From NCBI RefSeq assembly GCF_003634615.1, contig NZ_RBKX01000001.1, positions 1 through 64,000 of the forward strand: a stretch of 64,000 nucleotides of DNA. Reading direction: 5' to 3'. How positions within the stretch are numbered: the stretch's first letter is position 1; the number at the start of each line of letters is the position of its first letter. Position numbers and translations under genes: made by a program. The notes beneath the pieces were generated by a model. That model saw only the letters and a program-made list of their open reading frames with translations, was not told the origin of the DNA and ran no database searches. Positions 1-7,554 of the stretch are shown piece after piece. The stretch comes from Flavobacterium sp. 102. GTDB lineage: Bacteria; Bacteroidota; Bacteroidia; Flavobacteriales; Flavobacteriaceae.

Positions 1-1
1 C

Positions 2-889
2 ACCATTATCAAAAATAATCACGAAGTTGTTGGTGTCATTACCGCAACTGACAAACCTGCCGGTCGAGGCCAAAAGCTGAAATATTCAGCGGTGAAAGAA
101 TATGCATTGGAACACAACCTAAGATTATTACAACCATCGAATTTAAAAGACGAAACTTTTTTGGCCGAATTACAAAGTTTAAATGCCAATTTACAAGTGG
201 TTGTGGCTTTCAGAATGTTGCCTGAGGTTGTTTGGCGCATGCCAAAACTAGGAACCTTTAATCTTCATGCTTCGCTTTTGCCAAACTATCGTGGAGCTGC
301 ACCAATCAATTGGGCAATCATTAATGGTGAAACCAAAACCGGTGTGACTACTTTTTTTATTGATGATAAAATTGATACCGGCGCGATGATATTGAGCAAA
401 GAAACAGCAATAAGTTCGGAAGAAAACGCAGGCGAATTACATGACCGATTAATGGAATTAGGCAGCAACGCAGTTGTCGAGACTTTGACTTTAATAGAAA
501 AAGGAAAGGTGGAGACAACTATTCAAATAGATAATTCTGAAATCAAAACCGCTTATAAACTCAATCGTGAAAACTGCAAAGTAGATTGGAACAAATCAGT
601 CAATGAAATTCATAATTTAATTCGAGGTTTATCGCCTTATCCATCAGCTTGGTGTTTTTTTAAAGACAACGGAGAAGAATGGAATGTAAAACTTTATGAT
701 GCCAAAATAATATCTGAAGCACATTCCTTTAATGTTGGTCAAATCATCACTACCAAAAAAGAAATCAAAGTCGCTGTAAAAGATGGTTATATCCAAATAC
801 TAAGTTTACAATTGCCCGGAAAGAAAAAAATGCAGGCTCACGAACTATTAAATGGTGTTACATTTTCTGAAAGAGCGCAAGCAGAATAA
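2..889 (+). CDS. fmt: Methionyl-tRNA formyltransferase, 3' part
   Basis: Transfers a formyl group from 10-formyl-tetrahydrofolate to initiator Met-tRNA in the cytoplasm. The reading frame is open from base 2, so the 5' end lies outside the window; the first internal ATG at 92 is not the start. The formyltransferase core is clear: FNLHASLLPNYRGAAPINWA (the SLLP loop of the family) and the downstream DTGAMI segment, then the C-terminal domain with LNRENCKVDW and IRGLSPYPSAW. About 295 residues are visible, close to the whole family length. It ends 175 bp before HU, which has its own promoter. The frame is intact, unlike the genes just to its right. Confidence 0.95.
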   Translation, partial: TIIKNNHEVVGVITATDKPAGRGQKLKYSAVKEYALEHNLRLLQPSNLKDETFLAELQSLNANLQVVVAFRMLPEVVWRMPKLGTFNLHASLLPNYRGAAPINWAIINGETKTGVTTFFIDDKIDTGAMILSKETAISSEENAGELHDRLMELGSNAVVETLTLIEKGKVETTIQIDNSEIKTAYKLNRENCKVDWNKSVNEIHNLIRGLSPYPSAWCFFKDNGEEWNVKLYDAKIISEAHSFNVGQIITTKKEIKVAVKDGYIQILSLQLPGKKKMQAHELLNGVTFSERAQAE

Positions 890-990
890 GGTCTCAAGGC
901 GTTTTGACTCAAAATAATCGACGAAACGCTTGGGTTTATCAACAAATGACCGAAGTTATCAACAAATTTTTGAAAAAAACCCGAAAACGC

Positions 991-1020
991 TTGCACGGTA
1001 AGGAATTCCTATTAAATTTG
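991..1020 (+). promoter_or_regulatory. Promoter of HU gene
   Basis: TTG at 991-993, 19 bp, then TAAATTTG at 1013-1020. This is an exact match to the Bacteroidota -33/-7 form (TTG, TAnnTTTG) at the usual spacing, 44 bp before the HU start codon. Confidence 0.75.
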
Positions 1021-1064
1021 TTATCATTAACAGAATGTTTAACCAACAATTAATAACTAACATT

Positions 1065-1337
1065 ATGAACAAATCAGAATTAATCGATGCAATTGCAGCT
1101 GACGCTGGAATCACAAAAGCTGCTGCAAAACTAGCTTTAGAATCATTTTTAGGAAATGTAGGTGGTACTTTGAAAAAAGGTGGAAGAGTATCTTTAGTAG
1201 GATTCGGTTCTTGGTCAGTATCTAAAAGAGCTGCAAGAGACGGAAGAAATCCTCAAACAGGAAAAACTATCAAAATCGCTGCTAAAAATGTAGTTAAATT
1301 CAAAGCTGGTGCTGAATTAGACGGAGCAGTAAACTAA
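1065..1337 (+). CDS. hup: HU-family DNA-binding protein
   Basis: Nucleoid protein that binds and bends DNA as a dimer. The 90-residue product starting MNKSELIDAIA has the usual HU length. It shows the helical N-terminus, the GFGSWSVSKR beta strand and the DNA-binding arm with GRNPQTGKTIKI. An in-frame ATG 30 bp upstream (1035) would add ten residues unlike the family, and the family N-terminus begins at 1065. It is monocistronic, with a strong promoter before it and a hairpin terminator after it. Confidence 0.95.
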   Translation: MNKSELIDAIAADAGITKAAAKLALESFLGNVGGTLKKGGRVSLVGFGSWSVSKRAARDGRNPQTGKTIKIAAKNVVKFKAGAELDGAVN

Positions 1338-1360
1338 TAAATTAGTTCTTCTGATATACA

Positions 1361-1396
1361 AAAACCATCTCAATCAATCGAGATGGTTTTTTTTGT
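1361..1396 (+). terminator. Terminator of HU gene
   Basis: AACCATCTC (1363-1371) pairs with GAGATGGTT (1380-1388) across an 8-base loop, followed by a run of T. It begins about 25 bp after the HU stop. Confidence 0.9.
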
Positions 1397-1459
1397 TTTT
1401 AACAAATTCTTTTGGTTATCTAATTTTTTTTTCCCAACTTTAATAAAAATTAGCTGAGA

Positions 1460-2020
1460 ATGATTTCGGAAAAATTACAAAAAGGTCAATTGTTAATAGC
1501 TGAGCCATCTATTATAGGTGATTTATCTTTTAACAGATCTGTAATTTTATTAGCCGACCACAATGAAGAAGGTTCGGTTGGATTCATTTTAAACAAACCT
1601 TTGAAATATACCATCAAAGACTTACTTCCGGAGATTAATGCCAAATTTAAAATTTATAACGGCGGTCCGGTGGAACAAGACAATTTATACTTTATCCATA
1701 ATGTTCCTCATTTGATTCCGAATAGTATTGAGATTTCCAATGGTATTTTTTGGGGGTGGTGATTTTGAGTTGACCAAAGATTTAATCAACAACGGATTAC
1801 TAAAAAAGAAAAATATTCGCTTCTTTCTTGGTTACACCGGTTGGGATTCTGAACAATTAGAAACTGAAATGCAGTCGAGTTCGTGGATTTTAACCAAGAA
1901 TATTTATGAAATAAAATCTTAGGCAAAGCTTCTGTTCATTTTTGGAAAGAAAAAATCATCGAATTGGGCGGAGAATACTTAATTTGGTCCAACGCTCCCG
2001 AAAACCCTATCTTAAACTAA
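1460..2020 (+). pseudogene. YqgE/AlgH family protein, two frameshifts
   Basis: Conserved bacterial protein of unknown biochemical role. Frame 1 (1460 to about 1750) encodes QKGQLLIAEPSIIGDLSFNR, the family N-terminus, and GSVGFILNKP. At the G-run near 1752-1756 one extra G shifts the frame; the product then continues as GGDFELTKDLINNG and FFLGYTGWDSEQLE to about 1910. Near GAAATAAAATC (about 1908-1918) one A appears to be missing, and the original frame resumes as FWKEKIIELGGEYLIWSNAP to the stop at 2018-2020. The +1 and -1 changes cancel: with both repaired the length is 186 residues, exactly the family size. Both events are in homopolymers, so sequencing error is as likely as true decay. 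Its stop overlaps the convergent stop of the next gene. Confidence 0.85.
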
Positions 2021-2774
2021 ACTGATATCGCTTGATTTAGTTTAACTAACAATGCATTAGACAATTTAGTTTCAAATTCTTTTTTGCGGTACTTTGTTAT
2101 CGGTTGGATACCAACAATCACATTTGTTATGAATAATTCATCAGCTTTTTGTAAATCAAAAGGCGAAATTTCTTTTTCTATTACCTCAACTTTTCAACTT
2201 TTTTTTTGCGGGGCATGTCAATAAAAATTGTGTGTTGCTTTATAATCAATTTTTATTCATTAAAAAAGGTTTCCAAATTTTTTGGGAATCCACTAAAAAT
2301 ACTAGCGGTGATTTGGATTATTTTATTGTTGGTTTTTAAGGTGGAAAGCAATTGCTTAGTAACAACAAAGTCTTTATATAAATCAACTTCAAATGATTCA
2401 TTCTGTATTGAATATAACTTATTCTGCAATTCACTGGCTTGAATAACAAAGGAAACCGAATTGTCTAACGGCGAGTAATAACCGCCTTCATTTCTAAAAA
2501 CTGTCAACCTGACACGAGCAGAATTTGAGATATTTTGTCGGCTTACCAAAGCTAAAATCTGGCTTTCCAGATATTCTAAAGTAAAAGACATTGGGATTTG
2601 CATTCTGATAATTCGCATGGACGCCAATAATCTGAAATAATGGTCTTCAAAAAATAATATTTTATTATCGACTACTTTTAAAGTTTCAAAAACGCCATCG
2701 CCGTAGAGGAATGAGCGATTAGAAAATGTTAATTGCAATTCAGAATCTAGGATATCACCGTTAAAATTTACCAT
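2017..2774 (-). pseudogene. Class IV aminotransferase-like protein, broken
   Basis: PLP enzyme family of branched-chain aminotransferases and aminodeoxychorismate lyase; the substrate cannot be told. The first two thirds are clean from MVNFNGDILDSEL (2774), with NRSFLYGDGVFETLKV, ARVRLTVFRNEGG and the lysine segment LKTNNKIIQITASIF. After about 2290 the frame breaks. A coherent C-terminus is recovered in another frame (about 2160-2017): DLQKADELFITNVIVGIQPI through KLNQAISV. The roughly 50-80 residues that normally lie between are reduced and scrambled, so this looks more damaged than its neighbours. An upstream frame extension to 2873 crosses a terminator and is not the start. Confidence 0.75.
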
Positions 2775-2801
2775 AAAAAAAGTCCCGTTTTTTAGCGGGA
2801 C
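2775..2801 (-). terminator. Terminator between START-like gene and aminotransferase
   Basis: Read leftward: GTCCCG, 8-base loop, CGGGAC, then seven T (2801 down to 2775), ending against the aminotransferase start codon. It terminates the START-like gene. Confidence 0.8.
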
Positions 2802-2824
2802 AAATATACTGCAATAAAATTTAT

Positions 2825-3215
2825 TTAAATCGAACCAATGACGTGTTTTAAGTCGGAAACCTGGTTTTCCCATAAAAGTTTTGACTCCTCCAATTCGTCT
2901 TCTATGGCGTAATCAACCACCATTAAAGAGACATCTTTTGTAATTTCATCTTCCAAGATTCTCAGTTCAAAATAATACTCTGTATCTTTTTTATTATCAT
3001 CAACCCATTTAAACTTTACTTTCTCACCGGTTTTTTGGAAGCAAGTCTGGCATTTTCCTCCGCACCATCCCAAATAAAAGTAAAAAATTCTCCTCTCGAA
3101 TTTACATTATCAGCAAACCACTCCTGTAATCCTGAAGGAGTTGAGATATATTGATACAATATTGAGGTGAAGAATTCAAAGGGAATTCAAGTTCGTAACG
3201 TATTTTATTATCCAT
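2825..3215 (-). pseudogene. START-like (SRPBCC) domain protein, two frameshifts
   Basis: Small ligand-binding-fold protein of unknown role, widespread in Bacteroidota. From ATG at 3215 the frame reads MDNKIRYELEFPLNSSPQ. A T seems missing near 3163, after which the product continues as PSGLQEWFADNVNSRGEFFT and IWDGAEENARLASKK. An A seems missing in the A-run near 3035, then EKVKFKWVDDNKKDTEYYFE runs to the end LLWENQVSDLKHVIGSI. With both bases restored the length is 130 residues, the expected size. Both lesions are single-base losses, suggesting read error rather than decay. Confidence 0.8.
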
Positions 3216-3301
3216 GAATTAGAACAAATTTTTTGGAAATATATAGAATATAAAATCAAAAAAAAACGTTTTCGAAAATAAAAAAAATAACCATTATTAG
3301 T

Positions 3302-3331
3302 TTGCACCCATAAATTTTAATTTTATATTTG
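3302..3331 (+). promoter_or_regulatory. Promoter of tRNA-Met
   Basis: TTG at 3302-3304, 19 bp, TATATTTG at 3324-3331, ending 27 bp before the tRNA. Exact Bacteroidota consensus. Confidence 0.75.
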
Positions 3332-3358
3332 CACCCGCATTCAGGGAATGATTATAAT

Positions 3359-3431
3359 GGCGAGTAGCTCAGTCGGTTAGAGCGCAGGATTCATAACCCT
3401 GAGGTCACGGGTTCAACTCCCGTCCTCGCTA
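3359..3431 (+). tRNA. tRNA-Met (CAT), phage-restored 3' half
   Basis: The D-arm is GCTC/GAGC, the anticodon loop is TTCATAA and the T-arm is ACGGG-TTCAACT-CCCGT; the gene ends CCTCGCT-A with no encoded CCA. Only six bases (GGCGAG) precede T8-A9 where seven are expected, so the acceptor stem is one base short, in line with the other single-base losses nearby. Bases from 3390 onward are part of the phage attachment segment. The original host 3' half lies at 57374-57415 with a different T-arm (GGGAG/CTCCC). Elongator identity is presumed because the initiator hallmark (C1 mispaired with A72) is not seen here. Confidence 0.85.
3390..3406 (+). repeat. attL core in tRNA-Met anticodon arm
   Basis: The 17-bp sequence TTCATAACCCTGAGGTC is shared with 57374-57390. 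It spans the anticodon loop, the 3' side of the anticodon stem and the variable loop. Sequence identity stops in the T-arm and resumes only as CTCGCTACA at the tRNA end. Confidence 0.9.
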
Positions 3432-3545
3432 CAAATTAAAAAAGAACCTCAACCCTTTCCCAACGGGGGTTGAAGACTTCTTAAAACCACCTTTCGAGTT
3501 AGTGTAGTTACAAAAAACGGCAATGTAAACGTCAATGTAATTACC

Positions 3546-4823
3546 ATGAAAAAACTATCTAACAACTGGCTCTCGAACAGAGATTTGGGGTTCGCCTAAA
3601 AATTGGGAAACCACCACTTCAAAATCATCACTAAAAAAAAGCTGGTCAGTCCAAATGCGACTTTTATGACCCAACATTCAAAAAAGAATATCCAAAAGGC
3701 TTTCCATTACGTAGGAAAGTTAACGGGGGATTATATACGGTTGAGGACAGAAGGGCTGCTGTTAAGTTTGTAATTTCAGAAATGGAGAAGCTTTTAGACC
3801 AAAATGCGCTACAATCCTATTTCTGAAAAGTACATGGAGCCGGGATGTAAAACCTGTTTCCGGAACATTGAATTCTAAAATGAATTTCATCGAAGCTTTA
3901 AGAATCAAACTATCCGACTCAAACAGTTTCTGGAAGGCCGTGAAAAAGAGATTCGCCGGATCATTAAAAAAATTGAATCCGCAGCTGTCCACTTTAGAGA
4001 TTGAGTTTCCTATTTGTGAAATGCACAGCGGCCACGTTCGTGATTTATTGGACCACCTCAGCCTAACTCCAAATGAATACAATAAGTATTTGACACATTT
4101 ATCTATTGTGCTTTCCGATTTAGTGGAAAAAAGAATGCTATTTCACAATCCTATTCGCGATATCAAGAAGAAGAAGACAACAAAAAAACTGCCGAGGAAA
4201 CTCTTGAAATCTCGGAACTTCAACAGATTTTCGACCATTTAAAAGTCAATAATTATGAATTCTTCCGGTATGGAATGATATTCTTTCACTCTGGTTCTCG
4301 AAAGCACTGAGATGTTCCGACTTCAAGAAAAGCATGTAAACCTGAGAAAGCAGGAATATAAATTGACAATCCAAAAGGGCAACCACTTTAAAGAAGTTAT
4401 AAAGGTTATTTTTGCCAAACGTCATCCCATATTGGACTGAGTTGTTGGCTATGAGTAACGGTCCTGAATACTTTTATTTACACGTGGACTTGTCCATCGG
4501 ATATCCCTTACTCAATCATATCAAATCACAAAACGCTGGAAGCGCTTAATAAAAGACGAATGGTTTTCAAAAACGGAATCTAACAGACATCAGAAGTTTG
4601 GAGAAAGGAGACAAGAATTTCACAAGAATAACAGCTGATTTCTATTCACTAAAGCATTTGTTTTTGGACGAATTGGGACAAAGCTTCTAACGCTGCAGCA
4701 AACTATTCAAAAACTATGGCCGGGCATACAACAAATGTAACTGAACGTGTTTATTTGGTTGGCCGTGAAGGTAGAAAAAATGAAGCCTTGAAAAGTTTAC
4801 AAATCAATGTATTAGCAGGATAA
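3546..4823 (+). pseudogene. int: Phage tyrosine integrase, many frameshifts
   Basis: Site-specific recombinase that would integrate at the adjacent tRNA-Met. The coding signal is continuous but jumps frame repeatedly. Recoverable pieces in order are: KKEYPKGFPLRRKVNGGLYT, NPISEKYMEPG, a core-binding segment MNFIEALRIKLSDSNSF, GHVRDLLDHLSLTPNEYNKY, the arginine motif FFHSGSRSTEMFRL (needs one A removed near 4303), then ITADFYSLKHLFLDEL, AGHTTNVTERVYLVG with the expected catalytic histidine and tyrosine, and the C-terminus ALKSLQINVLAG with stop at 4821-4823. The length fits an intact integrase of about 400-425 residues. The lesions are mostly single-base, like those of neighbouring genes, so it may be functional in reality. 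Confidence 0.85.
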
Positions 4824-4844
4824 AAAAACCCCTCGTTGGAGGGG
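4823..4844 (-). terminator. Terminator after hicB
   Basis: Read leftward: CCCCTC-CAAC-GAGGGG followed by seven T (stem 4829-4844, T-run 4828-4822). It lies about 30 bp past the hicB stop and directly against the integrase stop, so it closes the leftward hicAB unit. Confidence 0.8.
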
Positions 4845-4872
4845 TTCATGTATAATAAGTTATTTGCAAAGA

Positions 4873-5287
4873 TTATGCGAATTGTACTTTTCGCAAATCA
4901 TCAGCTAATTTATGCAATCCTTTTTGAATTTCAAAACTCTGTCTTCAGAAATATATACTGGCTTTGAAGCAGTATATTGCTTAAACATCGATGGGCTAAT
5001 TCCTGCATACTTTGCAAATTCACTTTTGTTTAATACTGGATAATGGCTAAAAAAATTGTTTAAAATCAAAAACGTAAACGATCTCAGAATTTTGCAAATC
5101 TTTGGCCTTTTTAGGCTCATTAGTTTCAATTAAAAAATCAACTTGATGTTGAATGACCTCTGCTATACTTTCTTTCAATTCTCTTAAATTGTCAGCGGCT
5201 GTATAAATGCCAGCGTAATCTTTTGAATAAGCACTGAACCCATTTTCAGTTTTTTTCAATAATTACTTTTAGATTACTTTTCTCCAT
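4873..5287 (-). pseudogene. hicB: HicB-type antitoxin, three homopolymer indels
   Basis: Antitoxin and autorepressor that should bind HicA. Pieces from ATG at 5287 are: MEKSNLKVIIEK, then (one extra A removed) TENGFSAYSKDYAGIYTAAD, the HicB RNase-H-like core, to VYVFDFKQFF. After one extra T is removed it continues SHYPVLNKSEFAKYAGISPS, MFKQYTASKPVYISEDRVLK, the DNA-binding C-terminal helix-turn-helix. With one A restored it ends KGLHKLADDLRKVQFA at 4873. Repaired length is 137 residues. Because HicA next to it is intact, a truly dead antitoxin is improbable, which argues for sequence error. Confidence 0.85.
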
Positions 5288-5328
5288 ACCTTTCCCTTTT
5301 GTACTTTGATTAAAAATTTTCATAATGT

Positions 5329-5340
5329 GGCAATATTGCC
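5329..5340. promoter_or_regulatory. Palindrome upstream of hicB
   Basis: GGCAATATTGCC, a perfect 12-bp palindrome 42 bp before the hicB start. Candidate operator for HicB or another dimeric regulator; inference only. Confidence 0.4.
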
Positions 5341-5343
5341 TGT

Positions 5344-5357
5344 TTTTAGTTATATAA
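5344..5357 (-). repeat. Direct repeat before hicB (copy 1)
   Basis: TTTTAGTTATATAA (plus strand) differs at one base from TTTTAGCTATATAA at 5624-5637, which lies in the hicA promoter. One copy precedes each gene of the pair, as expected for an autoregulator site. Confidence 0.4.
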
Positions 5358-5360
5358 ATC

Positions 5361-5410
5361 GCTTCTTTGGAGTAGCCATAACCCAAAGAAGCTGGGGCTA
5401 TTTTAGCCCC
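5361..5410 (-). promoter_or_regulatory. Two hairpins between hicA and hicB
   Basis: GCTTCTTTGG (5361-5370) pairs with CCAAAGAAGC (5383-5392), and GGGGCTA (5394-5400) pairs with TAGCCCC (5404-5410). The second covers the hicA stop codon. There is no long T-run, so these look like RNA processing or attenuation structures that could set the toxin to antitoxin ratio rather than a full terminator. Confidence 0.45.
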
Positions 5411-5583
5411 GCTTGCTTTAGAATTTGGTTCAATGTTCCTGTTGCAACTTCAGCTGACTGATGTCTTGGTACCGGAATTTGACCGTCTTTGGTTGGATGT
5501 CTGTACAAATCATGCCTTTTGCCATGTTGATACAATTCCCAACCGTCCTTTTTAAGGACTTTGAGTAATTCGTTTACTTTCAT
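5398..5583 (-). CDS. hicA: HicA-type mRNA interferase toxin
   Basis: Small double-stranded-RNA-binding-fold RNase that inhibits growth by cutting mRNA and is neutralised by HicB. The 61-residue product has the full HicA layout: MKVNELLKVLKKDGWELY, then the catalytic histidine segment GKRHDLYRHPTKDGQIPVP, and HQSAEVATGTLNQILKQAGL. Length and motif are typical, and the frame is intact. It is the first gene of a leftward pair with hicB 110 bp downstream. It sits between the integrase and the late operon terminator, a common place for phage stability genes. Confidence 0.9.
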   Translation of the reverse strand: MKVNELLKVLKKDGWELYQHGKRHDLYRHPTKDGQIPVPRHQSAEVATGTLNQILKQAGLK

Positions 5584-5610
5584 GATTTCAAATAACTTAT
5601 TATTACCCTA

Positions 5611-5641
5611 CAAATATATTACCTTTTAGCTATATAACCAA
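5611..5641 (-). promoter_or_regulatory. hicA promoter with repeat copy 2
   Basis: Leftward TATATTTG (5618-5611) and TTG (5641-5639) spaced by 20 bp; the start codon is 28 bp on. The repeat TTTTAGCTATATAA (5624-5637) fills the spacer, where a bound repressor would block polymerase. Confidence 0.65.
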
Positions 5642-5678
5642 ATGATTATACAATTATTTTTAAATTATTTTTTAGAAC

Positions 5679-5703
5679 AAAAAAACCGCCGAAAGTGGCG
5701 GTT
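5679..5703 (-). terminator. Terminator of the late operon
   Basis: Leftward AACCGCC-ACTTTC-GGCGGTT followed by T7 (stem 5703-5684). It is about 40 bp past the last lysis gene and closes the leftward late transcript. Confidence 0.85.
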
Positions 5704-5742
5704 CATTATTCTTCCTATTCGACTATCGGAAAGAAACTGTTG

Positions 5743-6339
5743 TCATTCTCTGAAAGGTATTTTTGGTTTGTACCTTCTATATAAATAAATTGCAAGACCT
5801 ATAATAATTGGAATTATAATCAGCCACCAACTAAAGGACCATCGAAATGTATCACGTTTGTTTTCACTTTCGGCCTTTAAAGATTCATTGGTTTTTCCTA
5901 CTGACTTGCCCTTTTGTTCCGCTTCTGACCCTTTTGTAATCTTGGCAGCCTGAGTGTTGTCTGTCTTTTTTTCGGCCTTAGTAGTCGTGGTTTCAGTTTT
6001 TTCCCAAGTAGAATTATTGAGCTCCTTTTTATTACCTTTTTCATCGGTAAAAGATGCCGGCTTTGTTGGATCAATAGGCTTGACGGTTTCCGTTTTCTTA
6101 ACTTCGGTACCGGTAGTTTCGGTTTTAGTTTCACGTTTCACATTTTCATCTGAAGAAGTTACCTTAACTGTTTTGGTCGTATCAACAGAAGCTTCTGTTT
6201 GCTTATTGGTTTCCAAGCTTTTGGTATCAGATGTCGAAGTTTTACGAGCACCGCAACTTGAAAAGAAAACTACGATGGCAATTGCTATTAAAGCCCAAAG
6301 AATAATTGATGATGTGCTTTTTTTATTGTTTAGTTCCAT
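5743..6339 (-). CDS. Candidate unimolecular spanin (lipoprotein plus C-terminal TM)
   Basis: A 198-residue protein that starts MELNNKK with hydrophobic stretch LWALIAIAIVVFFSSC, a lipobox with the acylated cysteine near residue 24. A polar Lys/Thr/Glu-rich region of about 130 residues follows, then a membrane segment WWLIIIPIIIGLAIYLYRRY close to the C-terminus. An N-terminal outer-membrane lipid anchor and a C-terminal inner-membrane helix in one chain is the topology of a u-spanin, which fuses the two membranes in the last step of lysis. It is the last gene of the lysis block, after endolysin and holin. No sequence family was recognised; the role is inferred from topology and position. The ATG at 6339 is chosen because a longer frame overlaps the preceding gene. 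Confidence 0.6.
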   Translation of the reverse strand: MELNNKKSTSSIILWALIAIAIVVFFSSCGARKTSTSDTKSLETNKQTEASVDTTKTVKVTSSDENVKRETKTETTGTEVKKTETVKPIDPTKPASFTDEKGNKKELNNSTWEKTETTTTKAEKKTDNTQAAKITKGSEAEQKGKSVGKTNESLKAESENKRDTFRWSFSWWLIIIPIIIGLAIYLYRRYKPKIPFRE

Positions 6340-6340
6340 A

Positions 6341-6754
6341 TCAATGAGTTTTAAAGAAATCCGGGTTATCGTCAATGTTGGCCACGACTTCCGAATTAGT
6401 AATAAAATCCACTGTATAATAGCATGTATGTGTTTCGGAAACTGTAACTCCAAAACCAATGCCATCATATTTTATCATTCCCCAATCACCATTTGGTGTT
6501 TGGATGATATCTTTTTCAAATACTTCTTTGCCTTTTTTGTCACTTATATTGATAAATTGACTTACAGTATTTTCATGAACTACAAAAACAACTCCATTAT
6601 TCGAAATGCAATGTCTTTTATCACCTGTTAGGAAAAACCATCCGGCATCAGGTTGAGTTCCTGAATTTTCATCTGTCAATGGTGTAACAAAATAATGACC
6701 TTCAACCCACTGGCCATTGTCAATTCGTTTACCTCTAAATTTTATTGTATCCAT
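6341..6754 (-). CDS. YopX family protein
   Basis: A 137-residue phage protein. The YopX signature is at the N-terminus: IKFRGKRIDNGQWVEGHYFV. Typical later pieces are SQFINISDKKGKEVFEKDII and GIGFGVTV. The family is common in phages of Firmicutes and Bacteroidota, and its function is unknown. Its stop is one base from the next start, so the two are translated together. Its presence among lysis genes is unusual, since YopX genes mostly lie in early regions. Confidence 0.8.
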   Translation of the reverse strand: MDTIKFRGKRIDNGQWVEGHYFVTPLTDENSGTQPDAGWFFLTGDKRHCISNNGVVFVVHENTVSQFINISDKKGKEVFEKDIIQTPNGDWGMIKYDGIGFGVTVSETHTCYYTVDFITNSEVVANIDDNPDFFKTH

Positions 6755-6796
6755 TTTATATAATTTTTGATTTTTACTGTATATAATTTTTCGTGA

Positions 6797-7123
6797 TTAT
6801 TGTACCGCTCTACTTATCCATCCTGATAAAAACTTCAATTGACTTTTATTTTTTTTGACAATATTGTTGTAGTACTTCACACGCTCCAACCGGAAACGCT
6901 CAAGGAAAAGGCTATCGTTCTTTTTCTTGATTACAGCCAATAAGCTGTCGTAACTTTTAGAAACTACTTCAACTACGATTGTATCTCTGAAAACCACCGT
7001 GTCGTGAACGATAATTGGCTCCGGGCATTGATGCGCTGCCAAAGGAACATTTGGCTCAACAGTTGTACTCTGCTTCGAGGTACAGGAACTAAAAAACACT
7101 AATATCAATAGTAAAAGTTTCAT
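6797..7123 (-). CDS. Small phage lipoprotein next to endolysin
   Basis: A 108-residue product with a short signal peptide and lipobox, MKLLLLILVFFSSC, cysteine 14. Then comes IIVHDTVVFRDTIVVEVV, a pattern seen in Bacteroidota phage lipoproteins, and a charged helical C-terminal half likely to form a coiled coil. The start overlaps the endolysin stop by one base (TAATG), so translation is coupled. Length and position resemble an Rz1-like outer-membrane lysis component, which would duplicate the role suggested for the u-spanin candidate. Function not proven. Confidence 0.65.
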   Translation of the reverse strand: MKLLLLILVFFSSCTSKQSTTVEPNVPLAAHQCPEPIIVHDTVVFRDTIVVEVVSKSYDSLLAVIKKKNDSLFLERFRLERVKYYNNIVKKNKSQLKFLSGWISRAVQ

Positions 7124-7542
7124 TATTGTTGATTTAAAAGGTTAAGAAAATCATCGTCCATTTTCGATGTGATTTTATTTTCCGGAATTCTTTTGGCTCT
7201 TTTGGCCAATTTTATCGCGGTACCTACTCCGGAATTAACAGCCATATCATAAATTCCATTGGCAACTTCCTGATCATTAATTTCGTTGCCCCGGATTGGA
7301 CTCCAATAAGTTTTTTTGTAAATATCCTTTACTGCAGCATGTGGCATATTTTTGATATCTTGGACTGTTGGTTTACGTTTAATGTAAGCCATATAAACAG
7401 GTGCGCTGATTCCGTAGTTTGTACCTACCAAATCGCCTACTCCTTTTTTACCTCCGGTCCAATTGCCATTGTCGTCTGGGTTATCCGTATAGCCACCTTC
7501 GAAGATACCGGTTCGCTTAAATGCTTTTTCAAAATCTGCCAT
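7123..7542 (-). CDS. Endolysin, GH108-like N-acetylmuramidase
   Basis: Cleaves the glycan strands of peptidoglycan at the end of infection. The 139-residue product begins MADFEKAFKRTGIFEGGYTD; Glu15 in the EGGY motif matches the catalytic acid of the family. NYGISAPVYMAY, YWSPIRGNEINDQEVANGIY and DMAVNSGVGTAIKLAKRAKR follow the fold of these lysozymes. It is shorter than the usual 170-200 residues, so the C-terminal peptidoglycan-binding part is reduced. There is no signal peptide, so release depends on the upstream holin. Confidence 0.85.
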   Translation of the reverse strand: MADFEKAFKRTGIFEGGYTDNPDDNGNWTGGKKGVGDLVGTNYGISAPVYMAYIKRKPTVQDIKNMPHAAVKDIYKKTYWSPIRGNEINDQEVANGIYDMAVNSGVGTAIKLAKRAKRIPENKITSKMDDDFLNLLNQQ

Positions 7543-7554
7543 TGTTTCTGATTA

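Noticed and set aside
3434-3545. A terminator or gene between tRNA-Met and integrase
   Set aside because: A hairpin-like CAACCC/GGGTTG pair is present, but there is no T-run and no convincing frame; counted as phage attachment-side sequence only.
5954-6631. Rightward 225-codon frame opposite the lysis genes
   Set aside because: Mirror of the lipoprotein and YopX genes, which have clear signal and family motifs.
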